NCBI GenBank assembly: GCA_903928685.1
Contig: CAIYRS010000055.1
Span: 1 to 64,000 of the forward strand
Direction: 5' to 3'
DNA length: 64,000 nucleotides
DNA from: an uncultured Methylococcaceae bacterium
GTDB lineage: Bacteria; Pseudomonadota; Gammaproteobacteria; Methylococcales; Methylomonadaceae
Shown: one piece after another, positions 18,123 to 26,295 of the stretch
Numbering within the stretch: position 1 is the first letter of the stretch
Layout of the letters: every line of letters begins with the position of its first letter
The notes under the pieces: generated by a model
What the model saw: only the letters and a program-made list of their open reading frames with translations
Databases searched by the model: none
Told to the model about the DNA's origin: nothing
Program-made: the position numbers and the translations under genes

Positions 18123-18628
18123 ACGAATACCTTAGACGGTCAATTTGTGACAATTATTGTCAGCGGGTGTGATGAGCTTGGTATTCGTCTGGAAATCGTC
18201 AGTTGTCTCCCGATTTGGGAGGCGCAACCGCTTTACCGTCACCAAAAGCATATTGAGCGTATTGTTCAGGGCATAAGTACACAAACCAATGGGGAGGGTG
18301 CTTGTATTCGTGTAATGGATGTTTATGTGCAGTTCCTTATTGTCTTAAAATATCTGGATATTCCCATGTTTTGCTGAGAACCTACTTAGGAAGAACACAA
18401 TTTGACTCTGACCATTATCCGGAAGCTCTGATTGATGTGTTCAGCAAAGGTTATAGGGCAAAGGATTTGGCAATTGAGCTACCGTTTTATTTATCGCAAT
18501 GCGTTAAAGATGTAGTGGTTTTGATCCGCTGACATTATTGGTTCTACATGTACTCAAAGACCGGACAACACGTCAAGTTTCACCTGTTGTTATCGAGTTG
18601 GAATGTAGTTGTCAGGTTTTGGTTTGAT
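18123..18628 (+). pseudogene. Uma2-family (DUF820) endonuclease pseudogene
   Basis: Across shifting frames the plus strand encodes SGCDELGIRLEIV, LPIWEAQPLYRHQKHIERI, DVYVQF, KYLDIPMFC, then PEALIDVFSKGYRAKDLAI, LPFYLSQCVKDVVV and DPLTLLVLHVLKD with a C-terminal ELECSCQV. Together these cover a near full-length Uma2-type PD-(D/E)XK protein. It is broken by in-frame stops at 18375-18377 (a likely CGA to TGA change) and 18387-18389 and by at least two frameshifts. Intact Uma2 genes are common in cyanobacteria and often linked to mobile DNA. Confidence 0.8.
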
Positions 18629-18659
18629 TTGATGCTTGGCGGTTGTGATGTTGCAAGTG

Positions 18660-18685
18660 GGAATCCAAAACATGTTTTGGATTCC
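18660..18685. repeat. GGAATCCAAAAC palindrome, copy 2 (perfect)
   Basis: A perfect 26-bp palindrome, GGAATCCAAAACA joined to its complement. Relative to the copy at 35226 both the fourth base and its partner have changed (G-C to A-T), keeping full pairing. It lies between the Uma2 pseudogene and the gpsA stop. Confidence 0.85.
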
Positions 18686-18748
18686 TGAAAATTGTGGTGT
18701 TTGTGGAAAGTCATTGCCAACCGAATCTTTAGTGGTGCGAAACCATTA

Positions 18749-19747
18749 TTATTCCGACTTCAATCCGCGTGCCAATAAATTCTCTACCGCCACTTGCGGG
18801 GCGAGGCCTTCGTAGAGCACTTTGTAGGTCTGTTCGGTAATGGGCATGTCGATGCCGAATTTTTTGGCTAACAAATAGGTTTCTTTGGCGGCAAAAATGC
18901 CTTCGATTTCTTGACCGATGGTTTTGATTGCCATTGCCCGGTCTTGGCCTTGGCCTAAGGCTAAGCCAAAACGGCGGTTTCTGGATTGGTTGTCGGTGCA
19001 GGTTAAGATTAAATCGCCCAAGCCTGCCAAGCCCATAAAGGTTTCTTGTTTGCCACCGAGGCAGACGCCTAAGCGGATGATTTCATTTAAGCCACGGGTG
19101 ATTAAGGCGGCGCGGGTGTTGGCACCAAAGCCAAGGCCGTCGGCGATACCTGCGGCAATCGCCAATACATTTTTTACTGCGCCGCCGACTTCTACGCCAA
19201 TTAAGTCGCTACTGGTATAGGTACGGAAGCGTGGGCTGTGTAGTAATTCTGCTAGTTGTCCGGCAAAATCGTCATGGCTGGCGGCGATGGTGATGGCGGT
19301 TGGTAAGTCGGCAGCGACTTCTCGCGCAAACGATGGCCCGGAGATGTTGGCGACTGGGGTTTGCGGGGAAAACAAGCTGGCGACGATTTCATGCAATAGC
19401 AAGCCGCCATCCGCGCTAAAGCCTTTTGTGGCCCAGGCGATTTTTACGTCGTCTTGTAGATAGGGTTTGAGTTTGCTGAGCGTATATTCAAAGGCATGGC
19501 TAGGTACGCAAACCAGTAGCGGGCTATTAAATTCGGCAATTTCGGGTAACTCTGCGGTTACTCGGAGTAGTTCGGGGAATGGGCAGTCAGGAAGATAGCG
19601 GCGGTTTTCACGGTGTTGGGACAAGTCGTTAACGTGGTCGCTTGAGTGTCCCCATAATAAAGTTTGGCAGCCATTTCTGGCTGCCAAAATTGCCAACGCC
19701 GTACCCCAGGAGCCTGCGCCCAGAATAGCGATTTTTTTGTTCATCAA
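18749..19747 (-). CDS. gpsA: Glycerol-3-phosphate dehydrogenase [NAD(P)+]
   Basis: Makes sn-glycerol 3-phosphate from dihydroxyacetone phosphate for phospholipid synthesis, 332 aa and cytoplasmic. The N-terminal Rossmann loop is ILGAGSWGTALA. ATKGF, NISGPSFAREVA and GVEVGGAVKNVLAIAAG motifs, the latter holding the catalytic Lys, are all present, as is GLAGLGDLILTCT. It is the last gene of the rhodanese-secB-gpsA run, 3 nt behind secB, an order also known in enterobacteria. Confidence 0.97.
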   Translation of the reverse strand: MMNKKIAILGAGSWGTALAILAARNGCQTLLWGHSSDHVNDLSQHRENRRYLPDCPFPELLRVTAELPEIAEFNSPLLVCVPSHAFEYTLSKLKPYLQDDVKIAWATKGFSADGGLLLHEIVASLFSPQTPVANISGPSFAREVAADLPTAITIAASHDDFAGQLAELLHSPRFRTYTSSDLIGVEVGGAVKNVLAIAAGIADGLGFGANTRAALITRGLNEIIRLGVCLGGKQETFMGLAGLGDLILTCTDNQSRNRRFGLALGQGQDRAMAIKTIGQEIEGIFAAKETYLLAKKFGIDMPITEQTYKVLYEGLAPQVAVENLLARGLKSE

Positions 19748-19750
19748 GTA

Positions 19751-20221
19751 TCAGTTGATGGTTTCGTTGGCAGGGGCTTGTTGCTGTTGCAATTGTTGTA
19801 TGTGTTGGGCATACAAGGCATCAAAGTTGACTGGTGCCAATAACAATTGCGGGAAGCCACCTTTGGTGACTAAATCGGAAATAACTTCACGCGCATAAGG
19901 GAACAGGATGTTCGGGCAGAAGCTGCCAACCATGGGGCCCATTTCTTCATCGCTAAAGCCAGATAAGGTAAATACGCCGGATTGGTTTACTTCAACCAAA
20001 TAAGCAATGGCTTCGGCAATTTTTACGGTGATTGTGACGGTTAGCGATACTTCAAACAAGTCGTTTTGTAATGGCGCAACATTGGTGCCTAGGTTGAAAT
20101 CAACGGTCGGTTCCCATTTTTCGGTAAAAATGGCTGGCGAATTCGGGGTTTCAAAAGACAAATCTTTGGTATAAATTTTTTGGATAACGAATTGTTTTTC
20201 TACTGCGTTTTGTTCGGCCAT
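19751..20221 (-). CDS. secB: Protein-export chaperone SecB
   Basis: Cytosolic tetrameric chaperone that keeps preproteins unfolded and hands them to SecA, 156 aa. The FVIQKIYTKDLSFETPNSP opening, EVSLTVTIT strand, and C-terminal CPNILFPYAREVISDLVTKGGFPQLLLAPVNF-type region (CPNILFPYARE and GGFPQLLLAPVNF visible) are diagnostic. It is followed 3 nt later by gpsA and preceded by the rhodanese gene. Confidence 0.97.
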   Translation of the reverse strand: MAEQNAVEKQFVIQKIYTKDLSFETPNSPAIFTEKWEPTVDFNLGTNVAPLQNDLFEVSLTVTITVKIAEAIAYLVEVNQSGVFTLSGFSDEEMGPMVGSFCPNILFPYAREVISDLVTKGGFPQLLLAPVNFDALYAQHIQQLQQQQAPANETIN

Positions 20222-20255
20222 GAGTTAGCTCTGTTTGGTTGGTGAAAGGAAGTTA

Positions 20256-20717
20256 TTATTTTTTTAAATTGGTTTTTGCTTTGTTTTTACCGTTGGTTTT
20301 AATCGGTAATTTGTAATCGTTTTCCCAAGCTTGCATACCGCCTGTGATGACGAATACTTGTTCAAATCCGGCTTTAGTCAGCACTTTTCCTGCGGATGCG
20401 GCGCGTGTACCGCTTTGGCAAACTAACACCACGGGGGTGGTTTTGCTGGCTTCTAATTTGGGCAATTGTTCTGCCAGTGAGCCTAGTGGGATATTTTGGG
20501 CATCTTCAATATGGCTTTGGGTAAATTCCAAGGGTTCGCGGACATCGATAATCACTGCATTGACTTGGTTCATTTTAGCCACTGCCGCTTGCGGGGTAAT
20601 GTGGGTGAATTTTTTAAATGCGGTGTCGAATAGCTCTTGTATTAAAAGGTAAGTGACTACCAACAAAGCTAAGGTTAAGAGGTAATGGTTTAAAAAAAAT
20701 TCTATATAACGATCCAT
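20256..20717 (-). CDS. Membrane-anchored rhodanese-like sulfurtransferase (YibN-like)
   Basis: A 153-aa protein with one N-terminal transmembrane helix (about residues 8-28) and a single rhodanese domain. The active-site loop VCQSGTRA supplies the persulfide-carrying Cys, and IDVREPLEF is the CH2A motif. It corresponds in position to yibN of enterobacteria, upstream of secB. The adjacent upstream ArsR regulator has cysteines spaced as in persulfide sensors, so sulfane-sulfur handling is a reasonable inference. Confidence 0.88.
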   Translation of the reverse strand: MDRYIEFFLNHYLLTLALLVVTYLLIQELFDTAFKKFTHITPQAAVAKMNQVNAVIIDVREPLEFTQSHIEDAQNIPLGSLAEQLPKLEASKTTPVVLVCQSGTRAASAGKVLTKAGFEQVFVITGGMQAWENDYKLPIKTNGKNKAKTNLKK

Positions 20718-20746
20718 ACGATTTTTATTTATTGGTGATTTAGAAG

Positions 20747-21061
20747 TTAATATCTGGAACAGAAAACATCGCGCATCATTTCAATGAGCTTGAGCATTCT
20801 TACATCATCTATGTAATAAAACACTTTATTGGCTTCTTTTTTGTAACCTAAAATGTTTTTGTCCCTAAGAATGGAAAGATGCTGGGAGATATTACTTTGA
20901 CTTGTGCCTACTTGCTCAACAATATCTTGCACACTAACCGCATTATTTCCCAACACACATAAAATCTTCAGGCGTAATGGATGCGACATGGCTTTTAGCG
21001 ATCGCGCTGCTTTGGTTATGTCAGAATCATTATGTAGAATGTGCGGGTTATTCATATCCAT
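20747..21061 (-). CDS. ArsR/SmtB regulator, SqrR/BigR-like (two-cysteine)
   Basis: A 104-aa winged-helix repressor. MSHPLRLKILCVLG, the recognition helix TSQSNISQHLSILRD and the wing NKVFYYI define the ArsR family. No metal-binding CxC motif is visible. Instead there are just two cysteines, Cys35 in KILCVL and Cys101 near the C-terminus. The separation of 66 residues equals that of the SqrR persulfide sensor (Cys41/Cys107), pointing to control by sulfane sulfur. It is first in the strand run ahead of the rhodanese (29-nt gap) and probably autoregulates through a dyad at 21147-21176. Confidence 0.82.
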   Translation of the reverse strand: MDMNNPHILHNDSDITKAARSLKAMSHPLRLKILCVLGNNAVSVQDIVEQVGTSQSNISQHLSILRDKNILGYKKEANKVFYYIDDVRMLKLIEMMRDVFCSRY

Positions 21062-21146
21062 AGAACGGCTTTATTCCTGTGTTTGTGGACGCGTTTCCTA
21101 GTACCGGAAATCCACGGGGATTTATTAATACCAACCGAAAATAACG

Positions 21147-21176
21147 CGTATTACTATATAATAGTTGATAAATACG
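21147..21176. promoter_or_regulatory. Dyad upstream of the ArsR gene, possible operator
   Basis: Nested inverted repeats CGTATT (21147-21152)/AATACG (21171-21176) and ACTAT (21153-21157)/ATAGT (21161-21165) centre on a TATATAATAG stretch that could be a promoter -10. It is 86-115 nt upstream of the ArsR start in the 326-nt gap before envC. AT-rich dyads of this size are typical ArsR operators, but the assignment is inference. Confidence 0.4.
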
Positions 21177-21387
21177 GTAGGACATTGTACCCGAGTTTAA
21201 AAAAACTGTAAGTGCAAAAATAGCGGCATGACAGCAAAGAGGGACTTTAGCAGCTAATTATTTTCAGCGCCGATTTGTCCTTATACCAGTCAGTAAATAA
21301 AGCTTCCGCCAATATCAGCGGTTTTTTATATCCGGTGGTTAGTAAGCTTGTTAAAAATCCCCAAATATTACGCATGACTAAGCGCCA

Positions 21388-22572
21388 ATGAATTTAACTT
21401 TTCCTAAGTACATGCAACGTTCACCACGGGTAAAACGGATTAAAGGTCTGGGCTATTTGCTGGCATTGTCACTCACCGTTGCGACCGCCAATGATGAATC
21501 TGTTGATATTGTTCCGCCAACAGAGCCAGTGCTTGATGCGCCTGTCCCAAACCAGCACCAACAATTACGTTTACATCAACGGTCTATCGAAAAAATGCTT
21601 GCTGATGTTGATCGCCGTTATGGCGAAACCGCAGCGCAATTGCATTCGCTGAAAATAAAGATTGAACAAAAACGTCAACAATTGGACAAAATCCACTTCG
21701 ATATACAACAAGAAGAAAACAAGATCGACCGCGAAAAAAACGGCTTAGCGCAACAAATAAAAGCCGCTTACAAAATGGGCAGACAAGAGCAATTACAATT
21801 ATTGCTCAACCAACAAGACCCCGCATTAACAGGACGGATGTTACTGTATTACAAACATATCAACGACAAACGCCTGAACCAGATAAAGGATATTGAAAAT
21901 AATATTGCCCAATTGGAGCAGTTGAACCAACAAGATATGGAAATCACCACAGCTTTAGAAAGCACTTTGCAGGAAAAACAAAACGAACAATCTGCCTTAA
22001 ACGCGGCAAAACAACAGCGTAATGAATTATTGGCGCGTATTGCCAAACAAACCACGCCAGAGCAACAACTCAGTTTCCTGCAAGATAGCGAAGCGGCTTT
22101 ACAGCAATTAATCAACAACTTGCCAGATGCCAATGTGATTAATGACAATGCTGTAAACACTACTGGCATCACTGACACCGAAAACTTTTCCAAACTTAAA
22201 GGCCAGTTACCTTGGCCTGTTAAAGGGCGATTAGCCCAGCAGTTTGGCAATCCCCGTGCGGAAACCGTTTGGGACGGTGTGGTGATTGAAGCCCCCGAAG
22301 GCCAAGATGTGCAAGCGATTGCCCCTGGCAAAGTCACTTTTGCCGAATGGCTAAAAAGCTATGGTTATCTGATGATAATTGAACATGAAAAAGGCTATAT
22401 GTCCTTATATGCGTTTAACCAAAGCCTTTATAAGCATAAAAATGATACAGTAAAAGCAGGCGATATTATTGCCGCCGTGGGCCAAAGTGGCGGTAACAGC
22501 AAACCAGGCTTGTATTTTGGTATCCGTAAGCAAGGAATGGCAATCAATCCCCAGCAATGGTGCAGAAAATAA
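21388..22572 (+). CDS. envC: Murein hydrolase activator EnvC-like
   Basis: A 394-aa periplasmic protein that activates cell-division amidases. A signal-like N-terminus is followed by a long Gln/Lys-rich coiled coil (about 50-255) and a C-terminal LytM (M23) domain. The metal-binding His residues of active LytM enzymes are missing: the usual H-L-H-F is GLYFGI, and the first His-x3-Asp is also absent. The terminal AINPQQW and the VKAGDIIAAVGQSGGNSKPGLYF region closely parallel E. coli EnvC, which is likewise non-catalytic. ctpA follows, a common gammaproteobacterial pair. Confidence 0.9.
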   Translation: MNLTFPKYMQRSPRVKRIKGLGYLLALSLTVATANDESVDIVPPTEPVLDAPVPNQHQQLRLHQRSIEKMLADVDRRYGETAAQLHSLKIKIEQKRQQLDKIHFDIQQEENKIDREKNGLAQQIKAAYKMGRQEQLQLLLNQQDPALTGRMLLYYKHINDKRLNQIKDIENNIAQLEQLNQQDMEITTALESTLQEKQNEQSALNAAKQQRNELLARIAKQTTPEQQLSFLQDSEAALQQLINNLPDANVINDNAVNTTGITDTENFSKLKGQLPWPVKGRLAQQFGNPRAETVWDGVVIEAPEGQDVQAIAPGKVTFAEWLKSYGYLMIIEHEKGYMSLYAFNQSLYKHKNDTVKAGDIIAAVGQSGGNSKPGLYFGIRKQGMAINPQQWCRK

Positions 22573-22716
22573 AGGCATGGCTGGTGCTAGACGTATTTAA
22601 TCGTGCAGTCTCCCAGACGAACAACACAGCCGTGTTTAAAATGGGATTTATGTGTGACAGAACAACATCCGTTGTTAAAATGAATTGAGATAATTGAGGA
22701 CTTGGAGCTTAAAGGC

Positions 22717-24045
22717 ATGCACAACAAAAAAACGATGTTGATTTTAGCCCTAGGGTTTGTACTAGGTGTTTTTATGGGGACTTGTGGCAGTGTCTTTGCT
22801 GATCGGGACAACGCCGATACAGCAACCGATTCTGACGCTTTGCCTTTCGAAGAATTACGGGCATTTACCGAAATTTTTGGTCGCATCAAACGCGATTATG
22901 TGGAATCAGTATCGGACAAAAAACTCTTTGAAGATGCCATCCGTGGCATGTTAAGCGGCTTGGATCCCCATTCTGCTTACTTAGTCGCAGACGAGTTCCA
23001 AGAACTGAAAGAAAGCACTACTGGCCAATTTGGCGGCTTAGGCATAGAAGTCACCATGGAAAATGGCTTCATTAAAATTGTCTCGCCAATTGACGATACC
23101 CCCGCGCAAAAAGCGGGTATGCGAACAGGCGATTTAATCATCAAGCTAGATGAAAAACCCGTAAAAGGCATGAGCCTTAACGATGCCGTGAAAATGATGC
23201 GCGGCGAACCCGGCAGTAAAATTGTCTTAACCATCGTCCGTGAAGGCGAGGAAAAGCCATTAAAAATCAGCCTTGTCCGCGCCATTATTAAAGTTAAGAG
23301 CGTTAAAAACCGCATGCTGGATAAAGGCTATGGTTATGTGCGTATCAGCAGCTTCCAATCAGGTACTGCCGATAATCTTGAAGAAGCCTTAACCGCCTTG
23401 AAAAAAGAAAATGGCGGCAACCTTAAAGGCTTGGTGCTGGATTTGCGTAACAATCCAGGTGGTGTTTTGGAAGCGGCTGTTAAAGTCAGCGACGCGTTCT
23501 TGCGTAGCGGTTTAATTGTTTATACCGAAGGCCGTATCGAAAATTCGGAAATGCGTTTTAACGCCGCTGCCGATGATTTAATCAACGATGCGCCAATCGT
23601 GGTATTGATAAACGCTGGCTCTGCTTCAGCGTCTGAAATTGTTGCGGGTGCTTTGCAAGACCAAAAACGCGCCATCATCATGGGTGAAAAATCCTTTGGT
23701 AAAGGCTCGGTGCAAACCATCTTACCAACCAGCAACGGCGCGGCGATTAAACTGACAACGGCAAGATATTTCACGCCATCAGGCCGCTCCATTCAGGCAG
23801 AAGGTATCGAACCTGATATTGCTTTAAGCCCGGTAAAACTGGAATCTGTCGAAAAATCAGACTATACCCCAGTAAAAGAAGCGGATTTGTCTGGGCATTT
23901 ACAAAATGCCAAAGCCACCACCGCTGCCACTGATGCAACTGCGGTATCGGCGGCTGATAAAGAAAAGGACAGCTTGCTAAAAGATTACGCCTTATATGAA
24001 GCGTTGAATTTGTTAAAAGGTATTAGTATCACCAAAACCAAATAA
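22717..24045 (+). CDS. ctpA: C-terminal processing peptidase, S41 family
   Basis: A 442-aa exported serine protease. ATG 22717 is favoured over TTG 22702 because GGAG precedes it by 9 nt. A signal/anchor sequence (LILALGFVLGVFMG) leads to a helical region, a PDZ domain (about 95-175, GGLGIEV and GDLIIKLDEKPV) and the S41 core with the catalytic Ser in AGSASASEIVAG and the Lys in GEKSFGKGSVQT. A variable Thr/Ala-rich tail follows. It probably trims periplasmic proteins. A strong terminator follows at 24063. Confidence 0.93.
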   Translation: MHNKKTMLILALGFVLGVFMGTCGSVFADRDNADTATDSDALPFEELRAFTEIFGRIKRDYVESVSDKKLFEDAIRGMLSGLDPHSAYLVADEFQELKESTTGQFGGLGIEVTMENGFIKIVSPIDDTPAQKAGMRTGDLIIKLDEKPVKGMSLNDAVKMMRGEPGSKIVLTIVREGEEKPLKISLVRAIIKVKSVKNRMLDKGYGYVRISSFQSGTADNLEEALTALKKENGGNLKGLVLDLRNNPGGVLEAAVKVSDAFLRSGLIVYTEGRIENSEMRFNAAADDLINDAPIVVLINAGSASASEIVAGALQDQKRAIIMGEKSFGKGSVQTILPTSNGAAIKLTTARYFTPSGRSIQAEGIEPDIALSPVKLESVEKSDYTPVKEADLSGHLQNAKATTAATDATAVSAADKEKDSLLKDYALYEALNLLKGISITKTK

Positions 24046-24062
24046 ACGCCGATAAACACTAA

Positions 24063-24099
24063 AAGCCGAACCTTGAGCCATTGAGGTTCGGCTTTTTTT
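24063..24099 (+). terminator. Rho-independent terminator after ctpA
   Basis: AAGCCGAACCT pairs with AGGTTCGGCTT around a TGAGCCATTG loop, followed by a run of seven T. It closes the envC-ctpA unit. Confidence 0.9.
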
Positions 24100-24161
24100 A
24101 TGCCAAAAACACTTTGGTATTACGTTGATAACCACTAACTTCTAAACCAATCATTTTTGCT

Positions 24162-24470
24162 ATGGACATTAACCCCGACGCCATAGGTTATGTAGCCGCC
24201 ACATTAACTACCGCCTCCTTCCTGCCGCAAGCCATCTTGACGATTAAAACCAGAGATACCGAATCCTTATCGCTTAGCATGTATAGCCTGTTTACCTTAG
24301 GGGTTTTTTGCTGGCTAATTTATGGCATTTACCTTAATAACAACGCCATCGTTATCGCCAACAGCATCACCTTCTTGCTGGCGCTATCAATTTTGAGCTT
24401 TAAAATTTACAACAGCTTTTTTAAAAAGGCTGGACAACCATCCAAACCAAGCAAAAAAAACCGGAGATAA
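24162..24470 (+). CDS. SemiSWEET-type PQ-loop transporter
   Basis: A 102-aa membrane protein with three transmembrane helices. The first helix carries TTASFLPQAI, the PQ motif, and a KTRDTESLSLSMY loop follows, both typical of bacterial SemiSWEET sugar carriers, which work as dimers. The tail is lysine-rich (KAGQPSKPSKKNRR). The gene ends 9 nt before fbp, suggesting co-transcription; a link to sugar metabolism through fbp is inference. Confidence 0.85.
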   Translation: MDINPDAIGYVAATLTTASFLPQAILTIKTRDTESLSLSMYSLFTLGVFCWLIYGIYLNNNAIVIANSITFLLALSILSFKIYNSFFKKAGQPSKPSKKNRR

Positions 24471-24479
24471 TGACCGACC

Positions 24480-25484
24480 ATGAGTACCAATAAAGTCACC
24501 CTGACCCAATTTATTATTGAACAACAACGCGGTTTGCCAGACGCTTCCGGCACATTCACCATTTTGTTGAACAATATCGTCACCGCCTGCAAACAAATTT
24601 CCCACAAAGTTAACCGTGGGCAATTAATTGACGTTTTGGGCAGTGCGGAATCAGAAAACGTGCAAGGTGAAGTACAAAAGAAATTGGACATCATCACCAA
24701 TGACATTATGGTCAACGCATTAAATTGGACCGGGCATTTGGCAGGCATGGCCTCAGAAGAAATCGACGGACTAATCCCCATTCCACCGGAATATCCGAAA
24801 GGCAAATATTTGGCCTTATTCGATCCCCTAGATGGCTCATCCAACATCGATATTAACCTTGCTGTCGGCACTATTTTTTCCATACTCCGTTGCCGTGAAG
24901 GCATAGAGCCGGATATAGAGGATTTTTTGCGTAAAGGTGCTGAGCAAGTGTGCGCCGGATTTGTGCTTTACGGGCCATCGACCATGATGGTATTAACCAC
25001 AGGCCACGGCGTAAACGGCTTTACCTTAGATCAAGACATTGGCGAATTCATCCTCACCCATGCCAATATGAAAATCCCAGAAGAAACCAGCGAATTTGCC
25101 ATCAACATGTCAAACCAACGCTTTTGGGAACCGCCAGTACAGCGCTATATTGACGAATGCCTACAAGGCAAAGAAGGCATCCGAGGCAAAGATTTCAACA
25201 TGCGTTGGGTTGCCTCGTTGGTTGCCGACGTTTATCGCATCCTCACACGCGGCGGGGTGTTTTTGTATCCATTAGATAATAAAGACCCAAAGAAACCCGC
25301 AAAACTCCGCATTATGTATGAAGCCAACCCGATGGCTTTTATCATTGAGCAAGCAGGCGGCGCATGTTCCACCGGACGTGAACGGGTTTTAGACATAAAG
25401 CCTAGCGGTATCCATCAACGCATACCGTTAATTTTAGGCTCTAAAAATGAAGTGGAAAGGATTGTTAGTTATCATGTTGAATAA
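24480..25484 (+). CDS. fbp: Fructose-1,6-bisphosphatase class 1
   Basis: Hydrolyses fructose 1,6-bisphosphate to fructose 6-phosphate in gluconeogenesis and one-carbon sugar cycles, 334 aa. The catalytic metal site is [22 protein letters not shown] (split here as FDPLDGSSN and VGTIFSI), and the C-terminal [19 protein letters not shown] motif is diagnostic of class I. In a ribulose monophosphate methanotroph it would serve hexose phosphate balancing. It follows a SemiSWEET gene closely. Confidence 0.97.
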   Translation: MSTNKVTLTQFIIEQQRGLPDASGTFTILLNNIVTACKQISHKVNRGQLIDVLGSAESENVQGEVQKKLDIITNDIMVNALNWTGHLAGMASEEIDGLIPIPPEYPKGKYLALFDPLDGSSNIDINLAVGTIFSILRCREGIEPDIEDFLRKGAEQVCAGFVLYGPSTMMVLTTGHGVNGFTLDQDIGEFILTHANMKIPEETSEFAINMSNQRFWEPPVQRYIDECLQGKEGIRGKDFNMRWVASLVADVYRILTRGGVFLYPLDNKDPKKPAKLRIMYEANPMAFIIEQAGGACSTGRERVLDIKPSGIHQRIPLILGSKNEVERIVSYHVE

Positions 25485-25530
25485 AGTCTAAGGGCGAGGA
25501 TAACTATCGTTACCACGCTGGAGCGTCATT

Positions 25531-25610
25531 GTAGGGTGCAATAGGCGATAGCCGTATTGCACCGCATGATGGATTTCAAACATTCGGCGTATTACGCTGT
25601 CGAGACTGTG
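25531..25610. repeat. GTAGGGTGCAATA palindromic repeat, copy 1
   Basis: GGTGCAATA and TATTGCACC arms around GGCGATAGCCG form a hairpin, followed by a CATTCGGCGTATTACGCTGTCG arm. The sequence is nearly the same as 30008-30093, where the outer CGCCCTAC arm is retained. Confidence 0.8.
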
Positions 25611-25656
25611 AAAGTATGCGCTGGTTGCCAAGCTCCGGCTTGGTAACCCACGTTTC

Positions 25657-25732
25657 AGAAGCTCTAGCTTCGACAATGATTGGAAGCTAGAGCTTCCTAT
25701 CCTGCATTCCCAAGCCGCAGCTTGGGAACGAG
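25657..25732. repeat. 'agaagctctag...ggaacgag' repeat, copy 2
   Basis: Shares its ordered sub-motifs with 1322-1397. Internal hairpins GGAAGCTAGAGCTTCC and CCCAAGCCGCAGCTTGGG are perfect or nearly so. Confidence 0.65.
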
Positions 25733-26008
25733 CGTTAATCTAATATTCTGAATATTAATGCTTTTTCCTTAACTTAATGGCAGTGATGCTCCGGGGTGGT
25801 AACGCTCCAGCGTTGGAACTATAAAGTTAAGCAACACCAGTCGTTCGTGCTCGACTGCATGGATGCAGGAGGTAGACAGAAAACCGCTCCTGCGTTTTCT
25901 GCATTCGCCACGTCCTTGTGGCTTAGCAGCGCAGGAGCGGTTGCCGAGAGCTTGTCGAAACATGAACGGCTGATGTGCGGGCGCATTCATAACAGCAACA
26001 AATCACCG

Positions 26009-26224
26009 CTACTGCCCAGTTTCATCCATAAACGCCTTACGCTGCGCCTCATTTGATTGCAGCACCTCTTCGACCTCATGGGCTTTTTCCAACGGTTTCT
26101 GCTGTTTTTTAATGATTGCCTCAGCCGCGTGATTTTGTTCCCGAGGTTTATCATCACAAGCCTGTAAACAACAGACCGAGAAAAGCATAAGCGTAACGAT
26201 TAACTTGGATTTTATTATTTTCAT
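26009..26224 (-). CDS. Small lipoprotein of unknown function
   Basis: A 71-aa product with a charged N-terminus, a hydrophobic stretch and the lipobox LQAC, so the mature lipoprotein would be about 48 residues. The rest is very charged (KKQQKPLEKAHEVEEVLQ) and probably helical. Such short lipoproteins are frequent in gammaproteobacteria and no function can be given. It stands alone, divergent from the alcohol dehydrogenase gene 70 nt away. Confidence 0.65.
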   Translation of the reverse strand: MKIIKSKLIVTLMLFSVCCLQACDDKPREQNHAAEAIIKKQQKPLEKAHEVEEVLQSNEAQRKAFMDETGQ

Positions 26225-26295
26225 TGTTGTATCCTCCGTTAGTAAAACCGTAGTTTAACGCACATCTCCCTTTAACGCCCATTTCGGAGCTTACC

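Larger units (their letters stand above)
25485..26008. other. Repeat-rich intergenic region
   Basis: About 520 nt without a credible gene. It holds a copy of the GTAGGGTGCAATA element (25531-25610), the AGAAGCTCTAG element (25657-25732), several CGCTGGAGCG-like short palindromes, and a fragment resembling the CTTGTCGAAACATGAACGGC element near 25950. It looks like a landing zone for several non-autonomous palindromic families. Confidence 0.7.
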
